A program made the position numbers and the translations under genes. The notes beneath the pieces were generated by a model. The model made no database searches. It was not told the DNA's origin and was given only the letters and a program-made list of their open reading frames with translations. This document shows, in pieces, positions 1 through 9,200 of a stretch of DNA of 48,229 nt. How positions within the stretch are numbered: the stretch's first letter is position 1; each line of letters begins with the position of its first letter. The DNA is from Spirochaetales bacterium (GTDB lineage Bacteria; Spirochaetota; Spirochaetia; Sphaerochaetales; Sphaerochaetaceae), in NCBI GenBank assembly GCA_017478205.1, contig JAFVDZ010000019.1, positions 1 to 48,229 of the forward strand. The letters run 5' to 3'.

Positions 1-486
1 AGCAATTTCACTTCTGTATTCACCATAATCTCTAAGCTCAGTTGCAAGTTTGACAGCAAGATAATAGTGTTCATAGCCAGCATCACGAATGAAGATACCG
101 CTAAGAACTTCCTTTATCTCTTCTCTTGTTGGATTTGGTTTATGCTCCAAAAGCCAGGTGAGTATCAATGCAGCAGCTGGTGCATTGTATGCACTCTGGA
201 CAACACCAGAGCTGACCATCGCTTTCTGGACATAATTGAGTTCACGTCCATTGAGGAGCGATTCAGCAGTCCTAATTTCAGCACCCTCTGCCTGATAGAA
301 CAATATTAGGTTCGAGTAGCGGAGCTTTCCGTTGAAGATAATGGTATCAGAGCCAGCAAAGCCCTCTGCATCATCACTATCCCTTACACTGTTATAGCCA
401 TAAAGGAAGAGAACATCTCTGAGTCTTGCACATTCATCTGCACACAGTGTTACATTCTCACCATTGATTCTACATCTGATGTTCAT
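1..486 (-). CDS. xdhD: XdhD-like molybdenum hydroxylase, N-terminal part (cut by window edge)
   Basis: The visible 162 residues, starting at an ATG at 486, match the N-terminal ferredoxin-like region of E. coli XdhD (YgfN), a putative selenium-dependent hypoxanthine/xanthine hydroxylase. The segment around residues 34-53 (VRDSDDAEGFAGSDTIIFNG) aligns almost position by position with XdhD as I remember it. The usual plant-type 2Fe-2S cysteines are absent: where xanthine dehydrogenases read QCGFC, this reads VVQSAYNAP, and no CRC motif follows. The domain therefore probably keeps the fold but not the clusters, as in XdhD. The catalytic molybdenum domain should lie beyond the left edge. The start overlaps the stop of the preceding ygfM-like gene by four bases (ATGA), implying translational coupling. 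The role is inferred from family and neighbours. Confidence 0.85.
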   Translation of the reverse strand, partial: MNIRCRINGENVTLCADECARLRDVLFLYGYNSVRDSDDAEGFAGSDTIIFNGKLRYSNLILFYQAEGAEIRTAESLLNGRELNYVQKAMVSSGVVQSAYNAPAAALILTWLLEHKPNPTREEIKEVLSGIFIRDAGYEHYYLAVKLATELRDYGEYRSEIA

Positions 487-1187
487 TTGGCCTCCTTCAG
501 CGTAAATACTGTACTTGCAAGATATCTCTTATATTCAGCACTTCCTTCGAGTGTGTCCTTGTAATCAACATCCTTGTAGATATCAGGAGTATTGCCACAA
601 ACAAGGTTAGAACCCTTGACTGAGAGTGCATATCTCTTTCCCACTCTTGCAGCAATTACTGCAGCGTGTGTGTTTGCTGTAATACCAAAACGATGGACAT
701 AGCCCTTGGTATCAGGATCGATGAGGAAGTATTCAATGAGTCGCTTGCAGTGAGTATTTGCATATTCACTTACACTCTTCAGCTCTTCTCCATGTGGAGT
801 TATGGACATGAAGGAAACATCAGCAGCAGCAAGTGCTGCGATAAGATAGCTATCATCTCTTCTTGCACCTACATTGCCTCCGATTGTTGCGGCATTTCTC
901 TTCTCGAACGAGGAGCAGAAACGACAGGCAGTCTTGAAGTATTCAGGTATCAGATCACTCTCGATCATCTCCTGAAGAGTTACAAGAGCACCTACCTTGA
1001 TTAATCCATCTTCTCTCTTCTCGATTGTAGAAGGAACTAGACCATTGATATCTATGAGCTCAGTTGCCTCGCCCATTGGACCATTCAGTCTAAGATCCTC
1101 TGTTCCACCGGCAAGATAGAGGGCATCCTCTCTCTCCTTTTTCAACATAACGGCATCAAGTGGGGTCCTTGGATGATGAATGACCAT
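483..1187 (-). CDS. ygfM: YgfM-like FAD-binding subunit
   Basis: A 234-residue FAD-binding subunit of the molybdopterin-dehydrogenase FAD_binding_5 family. The N-terminal LAGGTEDLRL and the central NAATIGGNVGARRDDSYLIAAL correspond to the two FAD-contacting loops (AGGTD and TIGGN in xanthine dehydrogenases). In YgfM the second reads STIGGEIAARQEES, and the DDS/EES feature is shared. The C-terminal SAEYKRYLAS also matches YgfM (SVAYKRYITG). It sits 11 bases after the xdhB-like gene and overlaps xdhD by four bases, so it should pass electrons to or from the XdhD-type subunit. Its presence next to a second FAD subunit shows that two molybdenum hydroxylases are encoded in one operon. A GGAGAA sequence lies just upstream of the start. 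Confidence 0.85.
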   Translation of the reverse strand: MVIHHPRTPLDAVMLKKEREDALYLAGGTEDLRLNGPMGEATELIDINGLVPSTIEKREDGLIKVGALVTLQEMIESDLIPEYFKTACRFCSSFEKRNAATIGGNVGARRDDSYLIAALAAADVSFMSITPHGEELKSVSEYANTHCKRLIEYFLIDPDTKGYVHRFGITANTHAAVIAARVGKRYALSVKGSNLVCGNTPDIYKDVDYKDTLEGSAEYKRYLASTVFTLKEAK

Positions 1188-1198
1188 ATTCTCTCCTT

Positions 1199-2062
1199 TT
1201 ATTCAATAATTCCGCTCTTTGGCAGCTTCGCACACTCTAAGAGGAAGTACCTGAGCATGTTCTTTGTCGTAGCACGTCTGAATTCAGGCATTGCATGAGG
1301 GGAAATGACGCCATCCCAAGCATCGACGAAGTCTTCGACAAGACTTGGAAGGTCGAAGACTAGTTTTCCAATGAGTAGTTTTTCAACCTCTCGGCTTCTT
1401 GCAACCTTAGGGCCTGCAGCACCCGAGGAGGCTCTGAAGTCCTTGATTACACCAGACTCGACCTTCATGATTGCAGAAAGTGTGAGCTTACTGATCGCAT
1501 TGGCCTTTCTTGTTCCAATCTTTCTAAAGTATCCGTAAGTGTAATCAGGTTTTGGGATTCTTATTTCTGTGATGATCTCATCATCGTTAAGGCGGTTCTT
1601 CTTTGCCTTGATGATGAATTCATCAACAGTCATCTCTCTCTTTTTATCAATGCTCTGAAGAACAACAGTTGCATCAAGAAGAATAAGAGGCTGAGGAAGA
1701 TCACCCTTAGGAGAAGAGTTTCCAATGTTTCCACCGATAGTTGCAGTGTTTCTGAGAGAGACAGCACCCATCTTAGATGCAGCCATTCTCACAAAGTATG
1801 GAACTCTCTCATCTCTAGCGATCTCAACACTTGTTGTGAGAGCACCGATTACAACTGTACCATCCTCTTCTACTCTTATTCCCTTCAGCTCATCTAGATG
1901 TGTGACTATCATCACAGGAAAAGGAAAGATAGGTGTAATTCCAACACCTCTCTTGTAAGCGACCATGAGGTCAGTGCCACCAGCAAGAGGAACTGCCTTC
2001 TTTTCCTTTCTCAAAACAAGAGCCTCTTCAAGAGTCTTTGGGATATAGCATGTGTTTACCAT
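1199..2062 (-). CDS. xdhB: Xanthine dehydrogenase-type FAD-binding subunit
   Basis: A 287-residue FAD subunit of a three-part xanthine dehydrogenase or related purine hydroxylase. The FAD loops are visible as VPLAGGTDLMVAYKRG (about residues 24-39) and LRNTATIGGNIGNSSPKGDLP (about 102-122). The C-terminal CO_dehydrogenase flavoprotein domain ends with RRATTKNMLRYFL. Length is typical for XdhB (about 290). The start overlaps the end of the 2Fe-2S subunit gene by seven bases and the Mo subunit gene is just upstream, giving the order Mo, FeS, FAD. It carries electrons from the 2Fe-2S subunit to NAD+ or another acceptor. The exact purine substrate cannot be read from sequence. Confidence 0.88.
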   Translation of the reverse strand: MVNTCYIPKTLEEALVLRKEKKAVPLAGGTDLMVAYKRGVGITPIFPFPVMIVTHLDELKGIRVEEDGTVVIGALTTSVEIARDERVPYFVRMAASKMGAVSLRNTATIGGNIGNSSPKGDLPQPLILLDATVVLQSIDKKREMTVDEFIIKAKKNRLNDDEIITEIRIPKPDYTYGYFRKIGTRKANAISKLTLSAIMKVESGVIKDFRASSGAAGPKVARSREVEKLLIGKLVFDLPSLVEDFVDAWDGVISPHAMPEFRRATTKNMLRYFLLECAKLPKSGIIE

Positions 2063-2529
2063 AGGCCTTCTCCTTTCCTGCTAGCTAGAAGAATGGATTC
2101 GACTATGAGATCGTAGCCTGTGCAACGGCAGAGGTTTCCGCTTATTGCAACTCTGATATCATCCTCTGTTGGGTGTGGATTTGTAAGCAAGAGTGCCTGA
2201 GATGCCATAACCATACCTGGGATACAGAAACCACACTGGACAGCACCGCCTTCGGCAAAGGAATCGATAATACATTTTCCCTGCTCAGTTTCCCTAAGCC
2301 CTTCGATGGTGACTATCTCGTCTCCACCAACAGATCCAACAGGAATTATACAGGAGGTGACCAACTTTCCGTTCTTCAGAACAGAACATGCACCACACTC
2401 ACCTTCTCCACAGCCTTCCTTTGTTCCGGTAAGCTGAAAGCCCTCTCTGAGGACATCGACCAATCTTCTAAGTGGGTCGCCATCATAGACGACATTTTTT
2501 CCATTCAAGGTAAATTCAATCTTGCTCAT
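2056..2529 (-). CDS. xdhC: Xanthine dehydrogenase-type 2Fe-2S subunit
   Basis: A 157-residue protein with both 2Fe-2S centres of the xanthine oxidase family. The plant-ferredoxin motif is CGEGECGACSVLKNGKLVTSC (first C at about residue 40), and the helical [2Fe-2S]-binding domain has QCGFCIPG and CRCTGY. It relays electrons from the molybdenum site to the FAD subunit in the cytoplasm. It overlaps the Mo-subunit stop by four bases (ATGA) and the xdhB start by seven, so the three subunits are translationally coupled. All eight cluster cysteines are present, unlike the degenerate domain of the XdhD-like protein in the same operon. Confidence 0.93.
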   Translation of the reverse strand: MSKIEFTLNGKNVVYDGDPLRRLVDVLREGFQLTGTKEGCGEGECGACSVLKNGKLVTSCIIPVGSVGGDEIVTIEGLRETEQGKCIIDSFAEGGAVQCGFCIPGMVMASQALLLTNPHPTEDDIRVAISGNLCRCTGYDLIVESILLASRKGEGLW

Positions 2530-4661
2530 TTTCTATCTACTACCCCCTGAATATCTTCTGGTGGCATTGGAATCTTGAAGGTGTCCCTACCTATAGCTCT
2601 CTCCACGGCACCCATGTAGGCAGAATCTGCACCATTGAATACCAGCTCTCCCATGCCCTTGGCACCATATGGTCCCCATGGATATGGATTATCTACAAAG
2701 AAGTATTCCTGATGAGGGAAGTCCATACTGGTTGGGATGATATAGGATGAAATACTTCTTTGCTTGAAGCGTCCATCCTTGCATTCCAGCTTTTCAAGAG
2801 CAGCATAACCTAGAGACTGGATGATACCACCATTGACCTGGCCGTGTACGATAAGCTCATCGATAGGTCTTCCGATATCATGGCTCGACCAGATACCCTT
2901 TGTCGTAACCTCTTTAGTCAGCTTATCGACTTCTACTTCGACAACACATGCGCCCCATCCATAGCCAAGATATGCATCTCCTCTGAAGGTTGTCTGATCC
3001 CAAGGATGACCCTCTGGATGCTCATATTGCTTTATAACTTCGAAGTCTCCCTCGTTCCATCTTTCCTTCATTTCCTTTGCTGCCTTCTCACAGAGGAAGC
3101 CAACTACCATCGTAGAACGGCTTGCAGCAGTAGGACCCGAGTCTACTACCTTTGAAGTATCTGGATTGTCGTAGAAGACATTATCGATATCGATGCCGAC
3201 TGTATCGGAGACGATCTTTCTCATGATAGATCTGAAGCCCTGACCCATTTCGGTAGAACCACAGAGGATGGAGACCTTCTCTCCTTCCTTCTTCAGCTTG
3301 AGCTTTGCCTTGATGATCGCCTGCTCACCATTTCCAGTGAAGGCACCACCGTGGTTATAGAAGCTAATTCCGATACCCTTTCCAGAACCAATCGCATATT
3401 CCTTGACCTTTCTGTAGTAGTCGGAAGCATCAGTAATCTGCTTCATCATCTCTTCAAGCATTACCTTTTCGACGATGTGTCCCTGAGTGATAGTTTCTTC
3501 ACCCTGCTTGAGGAAATACTTTTTCTTGTACTCTGCTGGGTCGTATCCGAACTTTCTTGCAATGTGGTCCAGATGCATCTCTATAGCGTAAAGAGTCTGA
3601 GGCGCACCGAATCCTCTGAATGCACAGGTTGGGAAGCAGTTGGTTGCAACGCCAAAGCCCCAAGCCCTTGCGCCTGGGAAGCGGTATACACCAGTTGAAT
3701 GGAACACACCACGCTGCAATACAACATATGAACTTGTAAGATATGCGCCAACATTGTAGTAGATCTTTATATCAGTACCAAGGATGTTACCGTCCTTGTC
3801 GAGACCTGTTCTGAATACAGTTCTCGATGGGTGTCTCTTTACACTGAACTCCATGTCTTCTTCTCTATCGAAGATCATGAAGATTGGCTTTCTGATCTTG
3901 TTGCAGGCAACGATGAGTGGACCTGCAATGACATCTGGGAAGTGCTCCTTTCCACCGAAGGCACCACCAGTAGTCATCTGACGGACGATGATATCATCAC
4001 TCTTTATGCCCATCGTGCAAGCAATTGAAGTCCTGATATAGAATGGACACTGAGCAGAGGCGTAGATGACGAACTTCCCATCCTCGTATGCACAAGCAAC
4101 AGAGTTGGTCTCAAGATGTACATGCTCCTGATAGCCAGTTTCAAATGTCTCCTCGATGATGCTGTCAGCCTTGCTGAGCACCTCATCAACATTCTCGCCC
4201 ATCTCACATTCGAGCTTGCACATTATATTGTCTTCGCCACTGATAATAGCCTTCTTCTCAAGCGCATCATCGATTGTGGTTACAGCAGGAAGTTCCTCAT
4301 AGGTGACCTCAACCATCTTCTCAAGCTCATAGAGTACTCCTCTATCGCTGCCGACCAGGATACCGATCGTCTCACCAATGAATTTGACATCTCCATCAGC
4401 AAAGCACCTGTAATCCTCAGCAATCATATGAAGAGCATTCTTTCCACCTTCAGGAATATCCTTTGCAGATATGAAATAGTAACCATCAGGTAGCTCTGGC
4501 AAATTGATGGAAAGTATGTTTCCTCTAGGAATTGTGGAACGGACCATCCTTGCATACAGCATTCCAGGGAGGTGGAAATCACAAAGGTATTTTGCTTCAC
4601 CTCTGGCCTTTTCATATGCATCCACACGCTTCATCTTATCAGTAATGTGAGTAACTGCCAT
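2526..4661 (-). CDS. xdhA: Xanthine dehydrogenase-type molybdopterin-binding subunit
   Basis: The catalytic molybdenum subunit, 711 residues from the ATG at 4661. This start is chosen over an in-frame one seven codons upstream because GGAGG lies four bases before it. Visible family motifs are the a/b hammerhead N-terminus, GGAFGGKEHFPD (Mo-pterin contact), AFRGFGAPQ, GSTEMGQGF, and near the C-terminus GPYGAKGMGE. The Glu of that last motif is the catalytic base in xanthine oxidoreductases. The enzyme hydroxylates a purine or related N-heterocycle using water. It starts a transcription unit after a hairpin behind ssnA, and its upstream region shares a phased CAACA repeat with ygfK, suggesting co-regulation. 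Substrate specificity is not assignable from sequence. Confidence 0.9.
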   Translation of the reverse strand: MAVTHITDKMKRVDAYEKARGEAKYLCDFHLPGMLYARMVRSTIPRGNILSINLPELPDGYYFISAKDIPEGGKNALHMIAEDYRCFADGDVKFIGETIGILVGSDRGVLYELEKMVEVTYEELPAVTTIDDALEKKAIISGEDNIMCKLECEMGENVDEVLSKADSIIEETFETGYQEHVHLETNSVACAYEDGKFVIYASAQCPFYIRTSIACTMGIKSDDIIVRQMTTGGAFGGKEHFPDVIAGPLIVACNKIRKPIFMIFDREEDMEFSVKRHPSRTVFRTGLDKDGNILGTDIKIYYNVGAYLTSSYVVLQRGVFHSTGVYRFPGARAWGFGVATNCFPTCAFRGFGAPQTLYAIEMHLDHIARKFGYDPAEYKKKYFLKQGEETITQGHIVEKVMLEEMMKQITDASDYYRKVKEYAIGSGKGIGISFYNHGGAFTGNGEQAIIKAKLKLKKEGEKVSILCGSTEMGQGFRSIMRKIVSDTVGIDIDNVFYDNPDTSKVVDSGPTAASRSTMVVGFLCEKAAKEMKERWNEGDFEVIKQYEHPEGHPWDQTTFRGDAYLGYGWGACVVEVEVDKLTKEVTTKGIWSSHDIGRPIDELIVHGQVNGGIIQSLGYAALEKLECKDGRFKQRSISSYIIPTSMDFPHQEYFFVDNPYPWGPYGAKGMGELVFNGADSAYMGAVERAIGRDTFKIPMPPEDIQGVVDRK

Positions 4662-4680
4662 AAATCCTCCGCAACACACC

Positions 4681-4733
4681 ATTATATAAGGAATTAAATA
4701 ATGGTGCAGAGCTTAATAATCAACCTTAGTATA
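4681..4733 (-). promoter_or_regulatory. Candidate xdhA promoter region
   Basis: Two -10-like boxes are present on the minus strand: TATACT at 4733-4728 and TATAAT at 4686-4681. Neither has a good -35 box at 16-18 bases (GTTTTT and CTGCAC respectively). This would fit an activator-dependent promoter. The phased CAACA repeat lies about 50-65 bases upstream of the start point predicted from the TATACT box. Confidence 0.4.
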
Positions 4734-4773
4734 CACCAAAATGTGCTTGGAAAAACGAAAACTTGTCTAATTC

Positions 4774-4788
4774 TGTTGCATTTTGTTG
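4774..4788 (-). promoter_or_regulatory. Phased CAACA direct repeat upstream of xdhA (candidate activator site)
   Basis: Read on the minus strand, two CAACA words (4788-4784 and 4778-4774) lie exactly 10 bases apart in ACAACAAAATGCAACAG. The same arrangement, CAACAAATTGCAACA, occurs upstream of ygfK. One-helical-turn spacing and occurrence before both transcription units of the cluster suggest a shared regulator. The regulator itself is not in the window. Confidence 0.45.
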
Positions 4789-4827
4789 TAAAGAAACAGG
4801 AGATAAAAAACTATCCCACTCTCAAGT

Positions 4828-4857
4828 AAAGGAGCTCAAAATAGCTTGAGCCCCTTT
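4828..4857 (-). terminator. Hairpin after ssnA
   Basis: On the minus strand AAAGGGGCTCAA pairs with TTGAGCTCCTTT around a 6-base loop. The 12-bp stem is complete with one G-U pair, whereas the plus strand has an A-C mismatch. A T6 run follows only about 19 bases later, so this may be an inefficient terminator or an mRNA-stabilising hairpin. Confidence 0.5.
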
Positions 4858-4874
4858 AAGCCAAACAAGATAAG

Positions 4875-6218
4875 TTATGCCTTGATCTTGTCAACGATAG
4901 TCCAAACTCGCTGAGCAATTTCTGAGGCCTTCTTGTAGACAGCATCGACATCGATTCCAGGGAAAACTCTATCTTCCATGATAACCTTTCCATCGACAAG
5001 AACTGTGTCGACATGGCCACTTGCCATACCCCAGACAAAGTGTCCAGCAGCATTCTCCTTCTTCAGTGGTGTTGGATTGTGGTAGTTGAGAAGAACAAGG
5101 TCAGCTGTATAACCCTTTTCTACTCTTCCCCACTTCCTGCCATCTCCAAAGCAGGTTTCAACAAGTCTATTGCCTCTATTGAGGGCCTTTACATAATCAG
5201 CAGGCCAGAATGGAAGGTGTTCATCCTTATGCTTGAAGAATGCAATCTTAAGCTCTTCGAACATATTGCCACCGCAACCATCAGTTCCGATTACAAGCTT
5301 CTCAACGTCACAGATTCTCTTTAAGTATCCAACACCATTGTTCATATTGGATCTTCCATTGTGAGCAAAGAAACACTTGTTATCGTTGACTGTCCTGATT
5401 TCATCATCATTCAAAAAGAGTCCATGGACTATCAAGGTCTTGTCAGAAAGTAGCTCCTTCTCTTCAAGTCGCTTCATGATATCCTTGCCGTAGATGTGAT
5501 GTGAATGGATTACATCATACTTGTCTTCAGCACAGTGAAGATGCATTCCTCTGCCAGTTTCCTTGACAGCCTTGCTCATCATTTCAAGTCCTTCATCAGG
5601 AATTGTGAATGGAGCATGACCACCAATCATCGCTTCACAGAGAACACGCTCTCCTCTCTTTCTTTTCGCATCGACTTCCTTGGCAAAGCGGACATTCTCT
5701 TCAACACCCTCTTCAACTTCCTTAAGACCACCATTTCTATCAGTGACCTCATAGCAGGTTGCACCTCTGACTCCGACCTCTTCCATTCCTTTGGCTATGG
5801 TCGAAAGGGAACCCTTTATGTAATAAGGAGATGCATGATGGTCGATACAGGTTGTCGTGCCTGCAGCAATTGCATCGAGGGAGCAGATAAGTGATGAGTA
5901 GTAGCAGGCCTCTTCATCAAGGCCTCTATCAAGACGCCACCACCATTCCTTTAGAACCTGGATGAAATCAGTCTGTGGACCTGCGCTGATGAGCATACCT
6001 CTAGCAAGACCCGAGTAGTAGTGATGATGGGAGCAGACATTGCCTGGAATCAGGACTCTATTCTTTCCCTCGATCACCTTGTCAGATCTTATATCACCAG
6101 CGATACCTTTTCCAACACCTGTGATCATATCATCAGTGATGACAACATCTACGCCCTCAAGCACCTCGAAAGGTGGTTCAGTCTGCATCACTCTGACATT
6201 TTTAATTACAGTTATCAT
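4875..6218 (-). CDS. ssnA: Putative aminohydrolase SsnA
   Basis: A 447-residue amidohydrolase-superfamily protein of the SsnA family, which clusters with YgfK and XdhD in bacteria with selenium-dependent molybdenum hydroxylases. Metal-binding motifs are HHH at residues 64-66 (PGNVCSHHHYYSG), the MHLHCAEDKYD histidines, IVHGLFLND, and VIGTDGCGGNMFEE with the metal-ligand Asp. Relatives deaminate purines or pyrimidines, so a role in purine breakdown with the neighbouring hydroxylases is likely. The gene begins 13 bases after the ygfK stop, and those bases are a G9 run plus AGA, which must act as the ribosome-binding region. A hairpin follows the stop. Confidence 0.9.
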   Translation of the reverse strand: MITVIKNVRVMQTEPPFEVLEGVDVVITDDMITGVGKGIAGDIRSDKVIEGKNRVLIPGNVCSHHHYYSGLARGMLISAGPQTDFIQVLKEWWWRLDRGLDEEACYYSSLICSLDAIAAGTTTCIDHHASPYYIKGSLSTIAKGMEEVGVRGATCYEVTDRNGGLKEVEEGVEENVRFAKEVDAKRKRGERVLCEAMIGGHAPFTIPDEGLEMMSKAVKETGRGMHLHCAEDKYDVIHSHHIYGKDIMKRLEEKELLSDKTLIVHGLFLNDDEIRTVNDNKCFFAHNGRSNMNNGVGYLKRICDVEKLVIGTDGCGGNMFEELKIAFFKHKDEHLPFWPADYVKALNRGNRLVETCFGDGRKWGRVEKGYTADLVLLNYHNPTPLKKENAAGHFVWGMASGHVDTVLVDGKVIMEDRVFPGIDVDAVYKKASEIAQRVWTIVDKIKA

Positions 6219-6221
6219 TCT

Positions 6222-6230
6222 CCCCCCCCC
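6222..6230 (-). repeat. G9 homopolymer in the ssnA ribosome-binding region
   Basis: Nine C on the plus strand (G9 on the coding strand) fill nearly the whole gap between the ygfK stop and the ssnA ATG (G9-AGA-ATG). Slippage would change the spacing and strength of the purine-rich ribosome-binding site without altering either protein. Poly-G tracts drive phase variation in treponemes; here that is inference. Confidence 0.85.
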
Positions 6231-9200
6231 TTATTCGTCTACCTTGTTAAGAAGATATGAGTAAGAAACGAATACTTCGTTGATCAGAGCCAGGATCTCA
6301 TTTGGAGCATCAAGCTCTATTGCATTGTTCTTGATCGAACCCTTGCTCACCTTTCCATCCAGACGGAGAATGATCTGCTCTCCATCCTTCAAGAATCCAG
6401 AGTTGGTACTGTTCTCAAAGTCATCCTGTCTTGAGAAGAGTGTGAACTTCTTGAGGTATGGGCCACCATCGTGAGGACAGAAAGCTTCACAGTTTCCACA
6501 TTCATTACAATATGCATCGATGTGCAGAATCTGGTATGGGTTCTCGAAGAAGCCATAATTTCTTACATCAACAGCTACATTGGCTCTGTTTGGACAGACT
6601 TCAGTACACTTGTTGCAAAGGTATGAACACTCGAGACATCTCTTTGCTTCTCTCTTCAAAAGCTCATCACCACAAGGAGTATTACAGCTTGTACAGATGT
6701 GATGCTTCTTTTCTCTGAGTTCTCTGAAGTAGAGGTTTTCAGCCTTTGTAAGTTCATCAAGTTCGCTTTCGCTGAGTTCGGTAATCTCCTCTTCTGTGTT
6801 ATCTTCAACCTCTTCGTTGATGGAAGCGATACACTCATCGACAGCCTTTCTAGCACTTGCCATACAGCGAACGACTGTAGATGGGCCAGATGCCATATCA
6901 CCGACGACGTAGATACCTCTCGATTCATCACCAAGTGGATATCCCTTTTCATTGAGGACAAGGCCGAGAGCTGAAAGTCTTTCACCATGAGGCATTTCAC
7001 CTACAGCAGCAACAACTGCATCGCAAGGGATCGTTTCTTTTCCCCCTGTCTCTACAGGTCTTCTTCTACCAGATGAATCCTTCTCACCAAGAGCCATCTT
7101 GTCTACTGTGAGAATGCCATCGGTCAAGTCTGATGGATTTGCAAGGAACATGAACTTGACGCCCTCATTCTTTGCAAGCTTGTACTCTTCCTTGTCTGCA
7201 GGCATTTCAGAGACACTTCTTCTGTAGATATCGGTTACATTCTTGCCACTCTTTAAAAGTGCTCTAGCTGCATCCATTGCTGTGTTACCACCGCCTACAA
7301 CTACTACATTTTTGCCAAGCTTGAGATCCTCTCCCTTCTTTAAAGATGCAAGATATTCAATAGCATCGACTACTTTTCCGTTACCAGTAAGCTTGAGGCC
7401 TCTCTCCTTTTCTGCACCTGTTGCATAGAAGAGATAATCAAAACCAGCTTTCTTCAAAGCATCTACTGTAGTCTCTTCAGCCTTTGCTCCAAAGTGAGTC
7501 TTTACACCGTGAGAAAGGATGAAGTCGACATCTCTCTGCACGATCTCTTCTGGGATTCTGAATTCAGGAATTACCTGTCTTACAACACCGCCTGCAGTCT
7601 TTTCTCTTTCAAAGAGTGTTACATCGAAACCTGCACGAGCAAGGAACAGACAGGAAGCAAGACCTGCAGGACCTGCTCCTATTACAGCTGCCTTTATCTC
7701 AGTTGGCTCTTCAGGCTTTTCCCAGATCGTAGAAAGATACTCTTCTCTGCCCTCTTCGGCTGCAAGTCTCTTTACTTCTCTGATGTGGATAGCTCCCTCA
7801 TAGTCCATTCTGGTACAGTGAAGCTGACACTGATGATCACAGATCCAACCTGTTATATTAGGAAGAGCATTCTTTTCCAATATCACAGAAAGAGCTTCTG
7901 CCTTGGCTCCAGCACCCATGAGCTGGATGTATTCAGGGATATCCTGATGAATTGGACAAGCCACAACACAAGGAGCAACATAACAGTCGATGAGAGAAAG
8001 AGGTGTTCCAATCTTTGCTCTATCGGTTCCTCTGAAATCTTTGTTAGTAATGTATTCAGGGTCCCTTGCCTTGTCATTCAGCTTATCGAGCTTATCAAGG
8101 TCGATTATATTCATATCCCAGGCATCGCTTCCATTCAAGATGTCAGCAAGCTGAGTAAGTCTTGAATATCCACCTGGCTTGAGCATATCGGTTGCAAGTG
8201 TAATAGGTCTGATACCAGTTTCGAAAAGATCCTTCACTGTGAGAGCTGTTGCACCACCAGAATAGGAAATTGGCAAGAGTCCACCAAATTCATGTGAAAG
8301 CTTTCTTGCAACTGTAGTTGAGATAGGAAGCAGTGTCCTTCCGGACATATACATCTCTTCTCCTGGAAGCTGTCCCTGGTCATTTACACTTCCAAGTGTA
8401 TTGGTAAGCTTTACGCCAAAGACCTTCTTCTCTTTCTTTCCAAGCGCAATGAGCCTTGTCAGCATGCTAACTGCATCTGGATATTGCAAATCTTTTGTAA
8501 AGGTATCTCTCCTGAGACCTACATAGTTAAATCCGAGGTCGTCGAGGATTCCTCTCACTGTATCGTAGCCCAAGAGTGTTGGGTTGAGTTTGACGAAGGT
8601 ATCGAGGTGCTTTTCAGTAAGCATGTAAGTACAGATTGCCTCGATTTCCTTTGGGGGACAGCCATGCATTGTCGAAATAGTGACATTTGGACTGATGTGT
8701 GGAGAAATGAGTGGAAGCATTGCCTTAACTTTCTCTTCAAGTCCATCATAAGGAGTTCCTGAAAGAAGTCCCTTGTCCAGAAGTTCACACAATTCATTCT
8801 TATACTTTTCAAAGGTTGGGACCTTTGAGCAGTCAATCATAGAATCGATATACCATTGCATCCTCTCCTGCTTTATGCCTTCGAGGTTGTAACCAACAGA
8901 CATATTGAAGATGAATGATGGACTTGTGAATTCTCCATTCTGCTGACAGCACTGGAGCATGTGTACTACGATCCAAGCCTTGAGGTACTCATCGAAAGCC
9001 TTTGGAATAGTATACTCAGTAGACCACTCGACGTTGTAGCCTTCGTCTCGTGCATCGATACAAGGCTTTTCAATTTCAAGAGTGTCCATGATCTGGACAG
9101 TCTTGAGTTCGATGAATCTCGAACCAACTAGGTAGCTGGTGATTATATTCTGAGCTAATTGTGTGTGTGGTCCAGCTGCAGGACCAAGAGGCATAGTGCA

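Noticed and set aside
7494-8165. A 223-codon open frame on the plus strand inside ygfK
   Set aside because: It is antisense to the conserved Fe-S and FAD parts of ygfK, has odd composition and no promoter or ribosome-binding site.
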